DNA of 64,000 nt, from positions 1-64,000 of the forward strand of contig JAHRYV010000002.1 of NCBI GenBank assembly GCA_020621965.1, read 5' to 3'. Positions 18,301-26,494 of the stretch are shown here, piece by piece. Every line of letters starts with the position of its first letter. The stretch's first letter is position 1. A program made the position numbers and the translations under genes. The DNA is from Curvibacter sp. (GTDB lineage: Bacteria; Pseudomonadota; Gammaproteobacteria; Burkholderiales; Burkholderiaceae_C). Below the pieces are notes generated by a model that did not search any database, had not been told where the DNA came from, and saw only the letters and a list, made by a program, of their open reading frames with translations.

Positions 18301-19209
18301 GTCGATTACGTCGACTACATCCAGTACCCGCGCGAGACCCTGCAGCGCCGCTCGGGCGACTGCGACGACCTGGTCGCCCTGTACTCGGCGTCGCTGGAGA
18401 GCCTGGGCATCCCCACGCGCGTGCTGCTGGTGCCCGGCCACATGCTGATGATGTTCGCCACCGGCGTGGAGGCGCCGGCCGACGGCTACACCATGGACAA
18501 TATGTACGTGGCCTATGACGGCATGCTGTGGATCCCGGTCGAGGCGACGCTGGCGGGCAAGTCCTTTATCAAGGCCTGGGAGGTGGGAGCGGCCACCTAC
18601 TACCGCGAGAAGGGCAAGGAAGGTTTTGCCGTCTTCGACGTGCACGAGGCCTGGGAGAAGTACAAACCCGCCGGTCTGCCCGACGATCCCTGGCGCGCGC
18701 CGCTGGTCAGCCGCGACGTCATCGAGCGCAATTTCCCCGGCGACCTGCTGTCGGTGCTGAAGATCAGCTCGCAGACCTCGACGCGGCGCTACCTGCAGGC
18801 CATCCAGAAGAATCCGGGTGATCTGGACGCGCACCTGCAGATCGGCATCATCCTGGCGCGCCAGGGCGATCGTGCCGAGGCGCGCAAGTACTTCCGCAAG
18901 ATCGTCGAGAGCCAGCCGCGCAATGCCGCCGCGCTCAACAACCTGGGCAATCTGCACATGCTTGACTCCCAGTACGCCGACGCGCAAAAATGGTATGCGG
19001 ATGCGGCCAAGGCCGACCCCAAGGACGCGGAAATCCTGGTCAACCTGGCGCAGGCCTACAAGGCGGGCAAGAACGTGGACAAGGCCAAACAGGCGTTTGC
19101 CCAGGCCCAACGGGTCGATCCGGCCGTGGCCGGCAAGTACAAGGCCCTGGGGCTGGAGCTGATGAACGCGATGCCCTCCGCCCAGGCCAGGCCCGCGTCG
19201 AAGAAATAA
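15400..19209 (+). CDS. Exported NHL-repeat/Fn3/transglutaminase-like/TPR protein
   Basis: The protein has 1,269 residues from the ATG at 15400, which starts a clean signal peptide (MRLITVAALGLLLQVQAQAQ). An ATG at 15379 would add seven residues. An NHL beta-propeller (about 30-590) shows repeated LAW/LAVDA...VYVADTGN-type strands. Two fibronectin III-like domains lie at about 593-680 and 685-770. A transglutaminase/protease-like core has Cys988 in RRSGDCDDLVALY and His1014 in VPGHMLMMF. C-terminal TPRs occupy about 1130-1260 (AALNNLGNLHMLDSQYADAQKWYADAAK). The gene lies 27 bases after the cyclase stop. It was probably assembled as an envelope scaffold or processing enzyme. I do not know a characterised homologue. 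Confidence 0.85.
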   Translation: MRLITVAALGLLLQVQAQAQTATPAAAPAAAPAPARVEYLRFFQAAEARKLLGMAGGRLYVARKNGQIDVIDPASTGGQPPSLQAKDAQGRALCGQPEAVAGSEDTVYLLDADESRVLMFDRAGKYKGRFAGSGSEGGLSSPQGLAWAGGIVYVADTGNRRIQMYGDNGVFLGTLPITSAPANQGLDDKSVPYKLEKPVAVAVDALGQVYVLDAAGSLFSDRSQVKVYAQDGSHLRLLPRNGKPVAVQTAHDGVYVADAEGYAVQRYDASGRMVGYFGSRGDGRAQFQSLTGLAVEAGNVYVGDRERNLVHHFRAGAAPLAALTPKQSAEPYVRWQQSLNVAAGRMAWDGKDTLVAVARDKPALLRIKDGVAQEMPLKDLRPTALAFDKTGALWALERGKGRLHKLDAAGNVLLTVGSSGSRNGQLDEPGDFVIASDGSLYVADSGNGRLQGFSPDGVFFKLIDKGVSEKLRRPVALAMDARDRLYVLDSGRNAVIVYSPEGEALREFGNDPAREAERLNRPVALMATAEELFVLDNDRVRVYSFEGRLLRSFSSPGKEDGQLSEAQALAVRDASTFFIAEGGGRVQQFATQYRPPAPQQLVGQPAVHAVELRWAASALPYVNQYHVYRAASEAGPYQRIGSSKTAQYVDARLKPEEKYWYRVSAGTDQGQEGLAGAVVAAAALKYTPPPLEEVKAETTTARVRLSWKALDAQLVAAYLVYQKEGDKFNKLAETSKPEFQRDNLNPGTQYTYYLATRSVDGVESEKQAVQASTQADNRAPLEIDATHLHNVFSNSYKLYERDGVGTIKLTNNTRSPMNDIKVSFVLNNFMDFPTETRIEALAPGASREVTLKAVFNNNILTLTEDTPVQAKLEASYFENGQAKVYSQIKTINIYDKHRMGWDERNRYAAFVTPKDPLVINFARSVAAEFGAQKEPTQLAAALFNTLGALGVTYVQDPINPYQVTSNKVDYVDYIQYPRETLQRRSGDCDDLVALYSASLESLGIPTRVLLVPGHMLMMFATGVEAPADGYTMDNMYVAYDGMLWIPVEATLAGKSFIKAWEVGAATYYREKGKEGFAVFDVHEAWEKYKPAGLPDDPWRAPLVSRDVIERNFPGDLLSVLKISSQTSTRRYLQAIQKNPGDLDAHLQIGIILARQGDRAEARKYFRKIVESQPRNAAALNNLGNLHMLDSQYADAQKWYADAAKADPKDAEILVNLAQAYKAGKNVDKAKQAFAQAQRVDPAVAGKYKALGLELMNAMPSAQARPASKK

Positions 19210-19219
19210 GGAGTCCATC

Positions 19220-19615
19220 ATGAAGAAGTCTCTCCCCGTCCTGCTGGCGCTGGGCCTGCTCGCGCCGGCACTGCATGCCGCCGACAACGCCGACTCCTGG
19301 TCCGGTTTCTGGCAGAAGATGCGCTTGCGCATCGAACAGATGACACCGCAGAAGAAACTCGCCACCACCACGGCCGTGGGCGGTGTGCGCGGCTCGGCGG
19401 TTGCCGCCAGCGACGTCTACTGGAAGGGCGAGGCCCAGCCGCTGTCCGTTGATGCTGACGAGCTGACCGCTTTCCAGAAGGCCATGGCCCTGGTCGAGAC
19501 CGGTCAGAAGGACCAGGCCCAGGTTGCCTTCGCCGAGTTCGGCCGGACCTACCCGGCCAGCCCCCTCAAGAGCGAGGCCGACCAGGCGCTGGCGCGGCTG
19601 CTGGCGGGCAAGTAA
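19220..19615 (+). CDS. Small exported helical protein
   Basis: The protein has 131 residues. The start is preceded by AAGGAG. The signal peptide ends ALHAAD. The mature protein is helical, and the last 50 residues (FQKAMALVETGQKDQAQVAFAEFGRTYPASPL) read like one and a half TPRs of the YbgF kind. It begins ten bases after the large NHL/TPR protein gene and is the third gene of the cyclase operon. It may bind that protein in the periplasm. Function unknown. Confidence 0.8.
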   Translation: MKKSLPVLLALGLLAPALHAADNADSWSGFWQKMRLRIEQMTPQKKLATTTAVGGVRGSAVAASDVYWKGEAQPLSVDADELTAFQKAMALVETGQKDQAQVAFAEFGRTYPASPLKSEADQALARLLAGK

Positions 19616-19641
19616 GCCCGGGTGGCGGCCATGTGCCGCCG

Positions 19642-20455
19642 TCAGCCCCGCAGGAAATCCCGCATCGCAAACAGCGTCTCGTCCGGGGTTTCCGTCATCT
19701 GGTGATGACCCACCGGCAGGTGTACCACCTGCACCTGCTTGCCCGCGGCCCGCGCCGTGGCGATCAGGCCCTGCGCCGCTTTCGGGTGGGTCATCTGGTC
19801 CTGCGCACCCAGCAGGAAGAGCACCGGGCAATGGAGTTGCTGGACCGCGTGTTCGCCGTTGGCGTAGCGGTCGCAGGCCAGGAAACCGCGATGGAACACG
19901 TTCACCTTGCGGTTGCTGGCCAGCACACGCCGGCCCAGCGCCAGGCTGGCGCCATAGACCCAGGTGCCGGGGCCGAGCGCCGAGGGCGGCGCGGCCAGGG
20001 TGCTGCGCGAGTAGACGTTGATCATCTTCAGCGCCTTTTCCGGTTCGTTCAGCGAGCTGTCCAGCAGGGCCTGTGACACCTTCATCGGAAAGGCGATGCC
20101 CACCAGCACCAGGTGGCTGATGCGGTCCTTCAGCCGGGCGGCGGCTTCCAGGGCGATCAGCGAGCCCCAGCTGTGGCCCACCAGGGCCGCGCGCCGCACG
20201 CCGGCGGCGTCCAGCAGGGCGGCCACGAAGCCGGCCGCCTGTTCCACGCTCTCCGGCGCCTCGCCGGCGCTGCGGCAGTGGCCCGGCAGGTCCACCGCCA
20301 GCACGTTCCAGCCATGGTTGGCCGTAGCGGCTCTGCGGATCCAGACGCTGTGGTCGTTCAGCACGCCGTGGATCGTGACCACGGTAGGTTTGGCCGGTCG
20401 AAGGCTTGCCGCCGGTGTAGCAATAGGTCTTGGCGCCGTTGACGGTGAGCTCCAT
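19642..20455 (-). pseudogene. Alpha/beta hydrolase, frameshifted near its N-terminus
   Basis: The main frame (19642 to about 20385) encodes VTIHGVLNDHSVWI, the nucleophile elbow VGHSWGSL (Ser) and a C-terminal HLPVGHHQM (His), which is an alpha/beta hydrolase with an oxyanion HG motif. The true start is at 20455 (MELTVNGAKTYCYTGGKP) in another frame. Between about 20395 and 20410 at least two single C residues seem missing from the minus strand. Two further small gaps at about 20321-20347 spoil SVWI...SRY but restore the frame. The gene follows metY by two bases. The indels may be sequencing errors, as metY beside it shows the same pattern. Confidence 0.7.
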
Positions 20456-20457
20456 GA

Positions 20458-21759
20458 TCAGGCCCCCGCTTTCTCGGCGGCCTTCAAGGCCCGCTTGAGG
20501 TCCTCGATCAGGTCGTCCGGCCTTCCAGGCCGATGGACAGGCGGATCGTGCCCTGCGAGATGCCGGCGCCGGCCAGGGCCTCGTCGCTCATGCGCGGAAG
20601 TGGGTGGTGGAGGCCGGGTGGATCACCAGGCTGCGGCAGTCGCCCACATTGGCCAGGTGGCTGAAGAGCTGCAGCGTCTCGATGAACTTCTTGCCCTGCT
20701 CGCGATTGCCCTGGATGTCGAAGCTGAACACCGAGCCGGCGCCGCGCGGCAGCAGTTTCTTCGCCAACGCGTGGCTGGGGTGGCTCTCCAGCAAGGGGTG
20801 GCCCACGCGGGACACGAAGGGCTGGCCGGCCAGAAACTGCACCACCTTCTCGGTGTTGCTCATGTGGCGCGCCATGCGCAGCGGCAGGGTCTCGATGCCC
20901 TGCAGGATCAGCCAGGCCGTGTGCGGGCTCATGCAGGCGCCGAAGTCACGCAGGCCCTCGCGCCGAGCGCGCAGCAGGAAGGCGCCCACCGTGGATTCCT
21001 CGGTGAAGACCATGTTGTGGAAGCCCTCATAGGGGGCGCTCAGTTCGGCGAATTTGCCGGACGCTTCCCAGTCGAAGCTGCCGCCGTCCACCACCACGCC
21101 GCCAATCACCGTGCCGTGGCCGCTGAGGAATTTGGTGGCCGAGTGGTAGACCAGGTCGGCACCGTGTTCAAAGGGCTTGATCAGCCAGGGCGAGGTGAGG
21201 GTGGAGTCCACCAGCAGCGGCACGCCGGCCTCGTGGGCTATTGAGGAGACCGTGGGGATGTCCAGCACGTCCAGACCCGGGTTGCCCACGGTCTCGCCGA
21301 AAACAGCCTGGTGTTGGGCCGCACCGCGGCGCGCCAGCCGTCGATGTCGCCCGGCTTGACGAAGGTGGTCTCGATGCCGAAGCGGCGCAGCGTGTAGTGC
21401 AGCAGGTTCTGCGAGCCGCCGTACAGGGCCATGCTGGCCACGATGTGCGAGCCGGCGCCCATCAGCGTGGCCACGCTCAGGTGCAGCGCCGCCTGGCCGC
21501 TGGCCACCGCAATGGCGCCGATGCCGCCTTCCAGCGCCGCCATGCGCTGCTCGAACACCGCGTTGGTCGGGTTGCTGATGCGACTGTAGACGTGGCCGGC
21601 CCGCTCCAGGTTGAACAGCGCCGCCGCGTGGTCGCTGGACTCGAAGACGAAGGAGGTGGTGAGGTGGATGGGCACGGCGCGCGCGCCAGTGGCCGGGTCG
21701 GGGGCGGCGCCGGCATGCAGCGCCAGGGTGTCGAAGCCGGGGTCGGAATAACCGGGCAT
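20458..21759 (-). pseudogene. metY: O-acetylhomoserine sulfhydrylase (MetY-like), three frameshifts
   Basis: The start at 21759 is preceded by GGAG. The N-terminal frame gives DPGFDTLALHAG, SRISNPTNAVFE and ASGQAALHL. The middle frame (about 20590-21300) gives MGNPGLDVLDIP and the PLP lysine in SATKFLSGHGTVIGG. The final frame ends EDLKRALKAAEKAGA. The frame breaks at the A4 run 21300-21303 (one base lost), at about 20592-20595 (two bases gained) and at about 20520 (one base lost). The net change is zero, and total length (1,302 bases, 434 codons) is normal for the family. The enzyme makes homocysteine from O-acetylhomoserine and sulfide. The even coding quality between the breaks suggests sequence errors or very recent decay. 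Confidence 0.8.
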
Positions 21760-21893
21760 AGGGATCTCCGCGGGCCTGGACAGGCCGGTGTCACGTACCG
21801 GCTTGACCGCTGGTCCTGTTATGGGTTCAATGGTGACATTGTGGGCTATATTCTTAGCCGACAATACCACTCCAGCGTCACCAGGAGCACACC

Positions 21894-22352
21894 ATGAAAG
21901 TCAGCGACATACTGCGCGTCAAGGGCAACACCCTGTACACCGTATCTCCCGATGAGCCGCTGGCCCGGGCGCTCGGCACCATGGCCGAAAAGGACATCGG
22001 CTCCCTGGTAGTCATGGACCACGGTGACCTGGTCGGCATGCTGACCTTCCGCGAGGTGATCAAGCAGGTCAACAAGAACGGCGGCAACGTCGGCCCCACG
22101 CAGGTGCGCACCGCCATGGACGATGCCCCCCTGACCTGCACCATGGAAACCGAGCTCGACGAAGTGCGTCGCATGATGCTGGACCGCCACGCCCGCTACA
22201 TGCCGGTCATGGACAAGAAGATGCTCATGGGCGTGATCAGCTTCTACGACGTGGCCAAGGCCGTGGTGGACAGCCAGAACTTCGAGAACAAGATGCTCAA
22301 GGCCTACATCCGCGACTGGCCGGAAGACGACGTGCCCGATTCGAAGTTTTGA
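21894..22352 (+). CDS. CBS-domain pair protein
   Basis: The protein has 152 residues, almost entirely two CBS domains (about 8-60 and 75-130; MAEKDIGSLVVMDHGDLVGMLTFREV and RHARYMPVMDKKMLMGVISFYDVAKAV). CBS pairs bind adenosyl nucleotides (AMP, ATP, SAM). The stand-alone form is common in Burkholderiales, with no defined partner. The start is preceded by CAGGAG. It is divergent from metY and 40 bases upstream of aroC in the same direction. Confidence 0.9.
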   Translation: MKVSDILRVKGNTLYTVSPDEPLARALGTMAEKDIGSLVVMDHGDLVGMLTFREVIKQVNKNGGNVGPTQVRTAMDDAPLTCTMETELDEVRRMMLDRHARYMPVMDKKMLMGVISFYDVAKAVVDSQNFENKMLKAYIRDWPEDDVPDSKF

Positions 22353-22392
22353 GTCGGGTCTGTTGAGGCCGGCTCTGGGATAATCCCATCCC

Positions 22393-23496
22393 ATGAGCGG
22401 CAACACCTTCGGACATCTTTTCACCGTCACCAACTTCGGTGAATCCCACGGCCCGGCCATCGGCTGCGTGATTGACGGCTGCCCGCCCGGCATGCTTCTC
22501 AGCGAGGCCGACATCCAGCCCGACCTGGACCGCCGCCGCCCCGGCACTTCCAAGTTCGTCACCCAGCGCAACGAACCCGACGCGGTGGAGATACTCTCCG
22601 GTGTCTACGAAGGCAAGACCACCGGCACGCCGATCTGCCTGCTGATCAAGAACACCGACCAGCGCAGCAAGGACTATGGGCAGATCCTGCAGACTTTCCG
22701 CCCCGGCCACGCCGACTACACCTACTGGCGCAAATACGGCATCCGCGACCCGCGCGGCGGCGGCCGCTCCTCGGCCCGCCTGACCGCCCCCATGGTGGCG
22801 GCGGGTGCCGTGGCCAAGAAGTGGCTGAAGGAGAAATTCGGCACCGAGTTCCGCGGCTGCATGACGCAGATCGGTGAGCTGGCCATTCCCTTCGAGTCCT
22901 GGGAGCACGTGCCCGCCAACCCCTTCTTCGCCCCGGTGGCCGACGTGTCGGCGCTGGAGGCCTATATGGAAGCGCTGCGCAAGTCGGGTGACTCCTGCGG
23001 CGCACGCCTGCGCGTCACCGCCACCCAGATGCCGGTCGGCCTGGGTGAGCCGCTGTTTGACAAGCTCGACGCCGACATCGCCTACGCCATGATGGGCATC
23101 AACGCCGTCAAGGGCGTGGGGATCGGTGCCGGTTTTGCCGCCGTGGCCGACAAGGGCAGCACGCATGGTGATGCCCTCACGCCCCAGGGTTTCCAGGGCA
23201 ACAAGGCCGGTGGCGTGCTGGGCGGCATCAGCACCGGGCAGGACCTGGAAGTGTCCATCGCCATCAAGCCCACCAGCTCCATCCTCATCCCGCGCGAATC
23301 CATCGATGTCGAGGGCCACGCCACGGAAGTGATCACCAAGGGCCGGCACGACCCCTGCGTGGGCATCCGCGCTACGCCGATCGCCGAGGCCATGCTGGCC
23401 CTGGTGGTGATGGACCACGCCCTGCGTCACCGCGCCCAGTGCGGCGACGTGCAGCTGCCCATCGCCCCCATCCCCGGTTCCGCTGGCCAGGCCTGA
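22393..23496 (+). CDS. aroC: Chorismate synthase
   Basis: The protein has 367 residues, the usual length. It converts 5-enolpyruvylshikimate-3-phosphate to chorismate with reduced FMN. Signature blocks are [18 protein letters not shown] near the N-terminus, [31 protein letters not shown]-type [15 protein letters not shown], and the C-terminal [17 protein letters not shown]. It is in the same direction as the CBS gene and the class II aldolase, which starts three bases after the aroC stop. Confidence 0.97.
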   Translation: MSGNTFGHLFTVTNFGESHGPAIGCVIDGCPPGMLLSEADIQPDLDRRRPGTSKFVTQRNEPDAVEILSGVYEGKTTGTPICLLIKNTDQRSKDYGQILQTFRPGHADYTYWRKYGIRDPRGGGRSSARLTAPMVAAGAVAKKWLKEKFGTEFRGCMTQIGELAIPFESWEHVPANPFFAPVADVSALEAYMEALRKSGDSCGARLRVTATQMPVGLGEPLFDKLDADIAYAMMGINAVKGVGIGAGFAAVADKGSTHGDALTPQGFQGNKAGGVLGGISTGQDLEVSIAIKPTSSILIPRESIDVEGHATEVITKGRHDPCVGIRATPIAEAMLALVVMDHALRHRAQCGDVQLPIAPIPGSAGQA

Positions 23497-23499
23497 GCC

Positions 23500-24249
23500 A
23501 TGGCGGCAGCGATGATGTCCGAGGCCGAACGCGCCACGCGCATCGACCTGGCCGCCGCCTACCGCCTGGCCGTGCTCAACGGTTGGGACGACACCATCTA
23601 CACCCACATCTCCGCGGCCGTGCCGGGGGAAGAGGGCGCCTACCTGATCAACCCCTACGGTCTGCTGTTCGAGGAGGTCTGCGCCTCGAATCTGGTCAAG
23701 GTGAACACGCGCGGCGAAAAGCTGGACGACTCGCCTTACAACGTCAACCCCACCGGCTTTGCCATCCACGGCACCATCCACGCCGCGCGGCCCAGCGCGC
23801 GCTGTGTGCTGCATCTGCACACGCCATGGGGCCTGGCGCTGGCTATGGTGCCCGGCGGCCTGCTACCGACCAGCCAGCACGCCATGCGCCTGTTTGGCCG
23901 CCTGGGCCGGCACGCCTACGAAGGCCTGGCGCTGGGCGAGGCCGAGGGCCGACGCCTGGTGGCCAACCTGGGCGAGCTCGACGGCCTGATTCTTGAAAAC
24001 CACGGCACGCTGACCGTGGGCCGCACCGTGGCCGAGGCCTATATGCTCATGCATCACCTGGAGCGCGCGGCGCGCGCCCAGCTGCAGGCCATGGCCGCCA
24101 CGGCCGGGAACATCATCGTGCCCGGCGAGGCCGTGGCTGCCCACACCTACCGCCAGTGGCTCGGCGACGGCAGCGAGCGCGATGGCGACGCCGAATGGCC
24201 AGCCCTGCGGCGCCGCCTGGATCGCATCGATCCCTCCTATAAAGATTAG
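23500..24249 (+). CDS. Class II aldolase/adducin family protein
   Basis: The protein has 249 residues. The family zinc site is visible as the His pair in LHLHTPWGLAL and the C-terminal His in MLMHHLERAARAQ. NGWDDTIYTHIS and GLILENHGTLTVG are also family blocks. The family includes fuculose/ribulose-phosphate aldolases and epimerases and many of unknown substrate. The start at 23500 is used, and alternatives at 23515 or 23518 are possible. The stop codon lies at the edge of a mobile repeat: the last codons (CCTATAAAG) form one copy of a 9-bp direct repeat flanking it. Confidence 0.88.
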   Translation: MAAAMMSEAERATRIDLAAAYRLAVLNGWDDTIYTHISAAVPGEEGAYLINPYGLLFEEVCASNLVKVNTRGEKLDDSPYNVNPTGFAIHGTIHAARPSARCVLHLHTPWGLALAMVPGGLLPTSQHAMRLFGRLGRHAYEGLALGEAEGRRLVANLGELDGLILENHGTLTVGRTVAEAYMLMHHLERAARAQLQAMAATAGNIIVPGEAVAAHTYRQWLGDGSERDGDAEWPALRRRLDRIDPSYKD

Positions 24250-24514
24250 GGCCTGTTCACACTGATTTTTCAAGATGCGTTGCGGAGCAAAAAGGTCATG
24301 CGGTAGGCGCGTGGACGCCGCCGGGGTCATCCCCGGCAAGTCCGCGCAACACCCCGCATGGCCTTTTTGGCCGCAACCCGAAGGGAACGGGGTGAAAACA
24401 GCGCCACTCGTTGTTGCACTCCTCGCCCAGGCGGTCAGCCTGGGCGTCGTCGCGCGCCTAGATTGGCGCTGTTTTCACCCCATTCGCATTTGAGAAATCA
24501 GTGTGAACAGACCC
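24245..24514. mobile_element. MITE-like element 1: 25-bp terminal inverted repeats, two hairpin arms
   Basis: The ends 24249-24273 and 24490-24514 are inverted copies differing at two of 25 bases (outer GGGYCTGTTCACACTG). Inside are two large imperfect palindromes. Arm 1 pairs 24282-24303 with 24354-24374 and carries an inner hairpin at 24321-24336. Arm 2 pairs 24389-24406 with 24464-24481 and carries an inner hairpin at 24424-24446. A 9-bp direct repeat CCTATAAAG flanks the unit (24236-24244, 24513-24521), as expected of a target duplication; it overlaps the right end by two bases. No protein is encoded. The end sequence and 9-bp duplication recall IS5/IS903-like ends, by memory only. Confidence 0.75.
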
Positions 24515-24529
24515 TATAAAGGACCCACC

Positions 24530-24718
24530 ATGCCCACCATCCGCGTTGAAATGTTCGAAGGCCGCACGCCCGAGCAGAAGAAGGAATTCGTCAAGGCCGT
24601 CACCGAGGTCACCGCCCGCACGCTGGGCACCTCGCCCGAGGCGGTGGACGTGATCCTGGTCGAGATCAAGAAGAGCGACTGGGCCACCGGCGGCGTGCTC
24701 TGGAGCGAGAAGAAGTAG
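24530..24718 (+). CDS. 4-oxalocrotonate tautomerase family protein
   Basis: The protein has 62 residues, the standard size. After Met removal it begins with the catalytic Pro1 (PTIRVEMFEGRTPEQK). Arg residues at about 11 and 39 positions are in the usual areas (GRTPEQ; ILVEIKKSDWATGG). The enzyme class tautomerises keto/enol acids in aromatic breakdown. Its ribosome site AAAGGA overlaps the right-hand 9-bp repeat of the MITE-like element, so the element sits directly against its translation signal. An MFS gene follows after ten bases. Confidence 0.88.
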   Translation: MPTIRVEMFEGRTPEQKKEFVKAVTEVTARTLGTSPEAVDVILVEIKKSDWATGGVLWSEKK

Positions 24719-24728
24719 AGGCCCGCGC

Positions 24729-25913
24729 ATGACGGTCCCGCGCCGGCAGCTGGTGCCCTTTGCGGCCCTGTCGGCGACCTATTTCGCGCACATCGGCTTC
24801 TTCAACCCCTACCTGCCGCTCTGGCTCAAGGACCTGGGGTTCAGCCTCTTCGCCATCAGCCTGCTGACCTCGGTGCAGTCGGCCACGCGCTTGTTCGCGC
24901 CCTACGCCTGGGGCTGGCTGAGCGACCACAGCGGCGAGCGCGTCAAGCTGCTGCGCTACGGCGCCGCCGTCGCGCTGCTGGCCTCGCTGGGCCTGTGGGT
25001 GGAGGGCGGCATCGGCTGGCTGGCCGCGGTGCTGGCGCTCATGTTCCTGCACACCAGCGCCATGATGCCGATGAGCGAGGCCGCCATGGCGCACCTGGTG
25101 AGCAGCGGCGGCGCCTTCGACGCCCGGCGCTACGGCCGTGTGCGCCTGTGGGGTTCGCTGGGTTTCCTGATCACGGTGTTTGCCGCCGGCGCCTGGTTCG
25201 AGCACTTCGGCATGGGCCATTTCCCGGCCTGGACCGTGCTCACGCTGGCGCTGGTGGTGGCCAGCACCTGGTGGCTGCCCGACCTCAAGGAGTCACTGCC
25301 GGCGCACGAAAAGAAACGCCCCGTGCTGCCCATCCTGCGCCAGCGCCCCGTGCAGTGGTTCTTCGCCTCGGTGTTTTTCCATGTGCTGGCGCACATGGGG
25401 GTCTATGTCTTTTTCTCGCTCTACCTGGACGCGCACGGCTACAGCAAGACGGTGATCGGCCTGCTGTGGGGCGTGTCGGTGGTGGTGGAGATCGTCTGGT
25501 TCTTCACCCAGAGCCGCTGGCTGCCGCTGCTCAGCCTGAGCGGCTGGCTGCTGCTGTGCGCCGCGCTCACCGTGCTGCGTATGGGCATGACGGCCGGCGG
25601 CGCCTCGCTGTGGCCCGTGCTGCTGCTGGCCCAGTGCCTGCACGCCTTCACCTTTGCCGCCCACCATGCGGCCTGCATCGCGCTGCTGTCGCACCATTTC
25701 CCGGGCAGCCTGCGCGGCCGCGGCCAGGCCCTGTACACCGTGCTGGGTTACGGCCTGCCGGGGGTGCTGGGCGGCCTGGCCGGCGGCGCCTTGAGCAGCC
25801 ACTTCGGCCTGGCCAGTGTGTTCTGGGCCGCCATGGCGTGCAGCGCGCTGGCGACCGGGTGTGCCTGGCAGGTCTGGCGCCATCTGCACGGCGCCCACCA
25901 CCCACCGGCTTAA
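24729..25913 (+). CDS. MFS transporter (HcaT/MFS_1-like)
   Basis: The protein has 394 residues and twelve predicted membrane helices. ATYFAHIGFFNPYLPLWLKDLGFS at the N-terminus and WLSDHSGERVKLLRYGA (the MFS loop 2-3 motif) match the HcaT/phenylpropionate-permease branch. The substrate is not defined, although the adjacent tautomerase hints at aromatic-acid catabolism. The stop overlaps the convergent nitroreductase stop. Confidence 0.85.
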   Translation: MTVPRRQLVPFAALSATYFAHIGFFNPYLPLWLKDLGFSLFAISLLTSVQSATRLFAPYAWGWLSDHSGERVKLLRYGAAVALLASLGLWVEGGIGWLAAVLALMFLHTSAMMPMSEAAMAHLVSSGGAFDARRYGRVRLWGSLGFLITVFAAGAWFEHFGMGHFPAWTVLTLALVVASTWWLPDLKESLPAHEKKRPVLPILRQRPVQWFFASVFFHVLAHMGVYVFFSLYLDAHGYSKTVIGLLWGVSVVVEIVWFFTQSRWLPLLSLSGWLLLCAALTVLRMGMTAGGASLWPVLLLAQCLHAFTFAAHHAACIALLSHHFPGSLRGRGQALYTVLGYGLPGVLGGLAGGALSSHFGLASVFWAAMACSALATGCAWQVWRHLHGAHHPPA

Positions 25914-26488
25914 TCTGGCGCCCAGGCCGAGAGCAGGGGCCCCGGCTCGTCCTTCTCGCGCGGCTCCAGCCCGCGTGTGGCGGTGCCGATGCAGACGAAG
26001 CCCACCAGTTGCTCGTCGTCCTCGCAAAACGCCTGCACGATGGCCGGGTGCTGGCACTTGCGGCCGCTGAGGATCTTGGCGCCAAAGCCCATGAAGTGCA
26101 CGGCGTTCATGAAGTTGCTCAAGGCCCCGCCGACGCAGATCCACTGCTCGTGCGGCGGCACCTTGTCCACGCTGGCGTCGATGTGCGCCACCCAGGCCAC
26201 CAGCACCGGGCCGTTCCAGGCGCGCTCGCGCTCCATCGCCACCTCCTCCTCGCTCTTGCCCGTGTCGCGGGCGAAGCGCTCGAACAGAGCGGCCAGCGCC
26301 GGGCGCTGCGCCGCGCCCACCGTCACCACGCGCCAGGGCTGCAGACGGCCGTGGTTGGGGGCGCGCAGCGCGGCCTGCACGGCCAGCGCGAGCTGGGCTT
26401 CGTCGGGGCCGGGCGCCACCATCCAGCGCGGCCCCAGCGAATGGCGGTTGAGCAGGGCGGCCAGGGGCGTGGGGGGCAGTGCGTCCAT
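25910..26488 (-). CDS. Nitroreductase-family protein (YdjA-like)
   Basis: The protein has 192 residues. FMN-binding blocks include APNHGRLQPWRVV, GGALSNFMNAVHFMGFGAKI and LVGFVCIGTATRG. It is close to YdjA-type small nitroreductases, which reduce nitro or enone compounds with NAD(P)H. The substrate is unknown. It overlaps the MFS gene tail-to-tail by three bases and lies six bases after the amidase stop on the same strand, so it may be co-transcribed with it. Confidence 0.85.
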   Translation of the reverse strand: MDALPPTPLAALLNRHSLGPRWMVAPGPDEAQLALAVQAALRAPNHGRLQPWRVVTVGAAQRPALAALFERFARDTGKSEEEVAMERERAWNGPVLVAWVAHIDASVDKVPPHEQWICVGGALSNFMNAVHFMGFGAKILSGRKCQHPAIVQAFCEDDEQLVGFVCIGTATRGLEPREKDEPGPLLSAWAPD

Positions 26489-26494
26489 GTCGGC

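Noticed and set aside
15289-19371. A 1,360-codon open frame on the minus strand
   Set aside because: It lies opposite the NHL/transglutaminase gene, has no ribosome site and an Arg/Gly/His-rich composition typical of shadow frames in GC-rich DNA.
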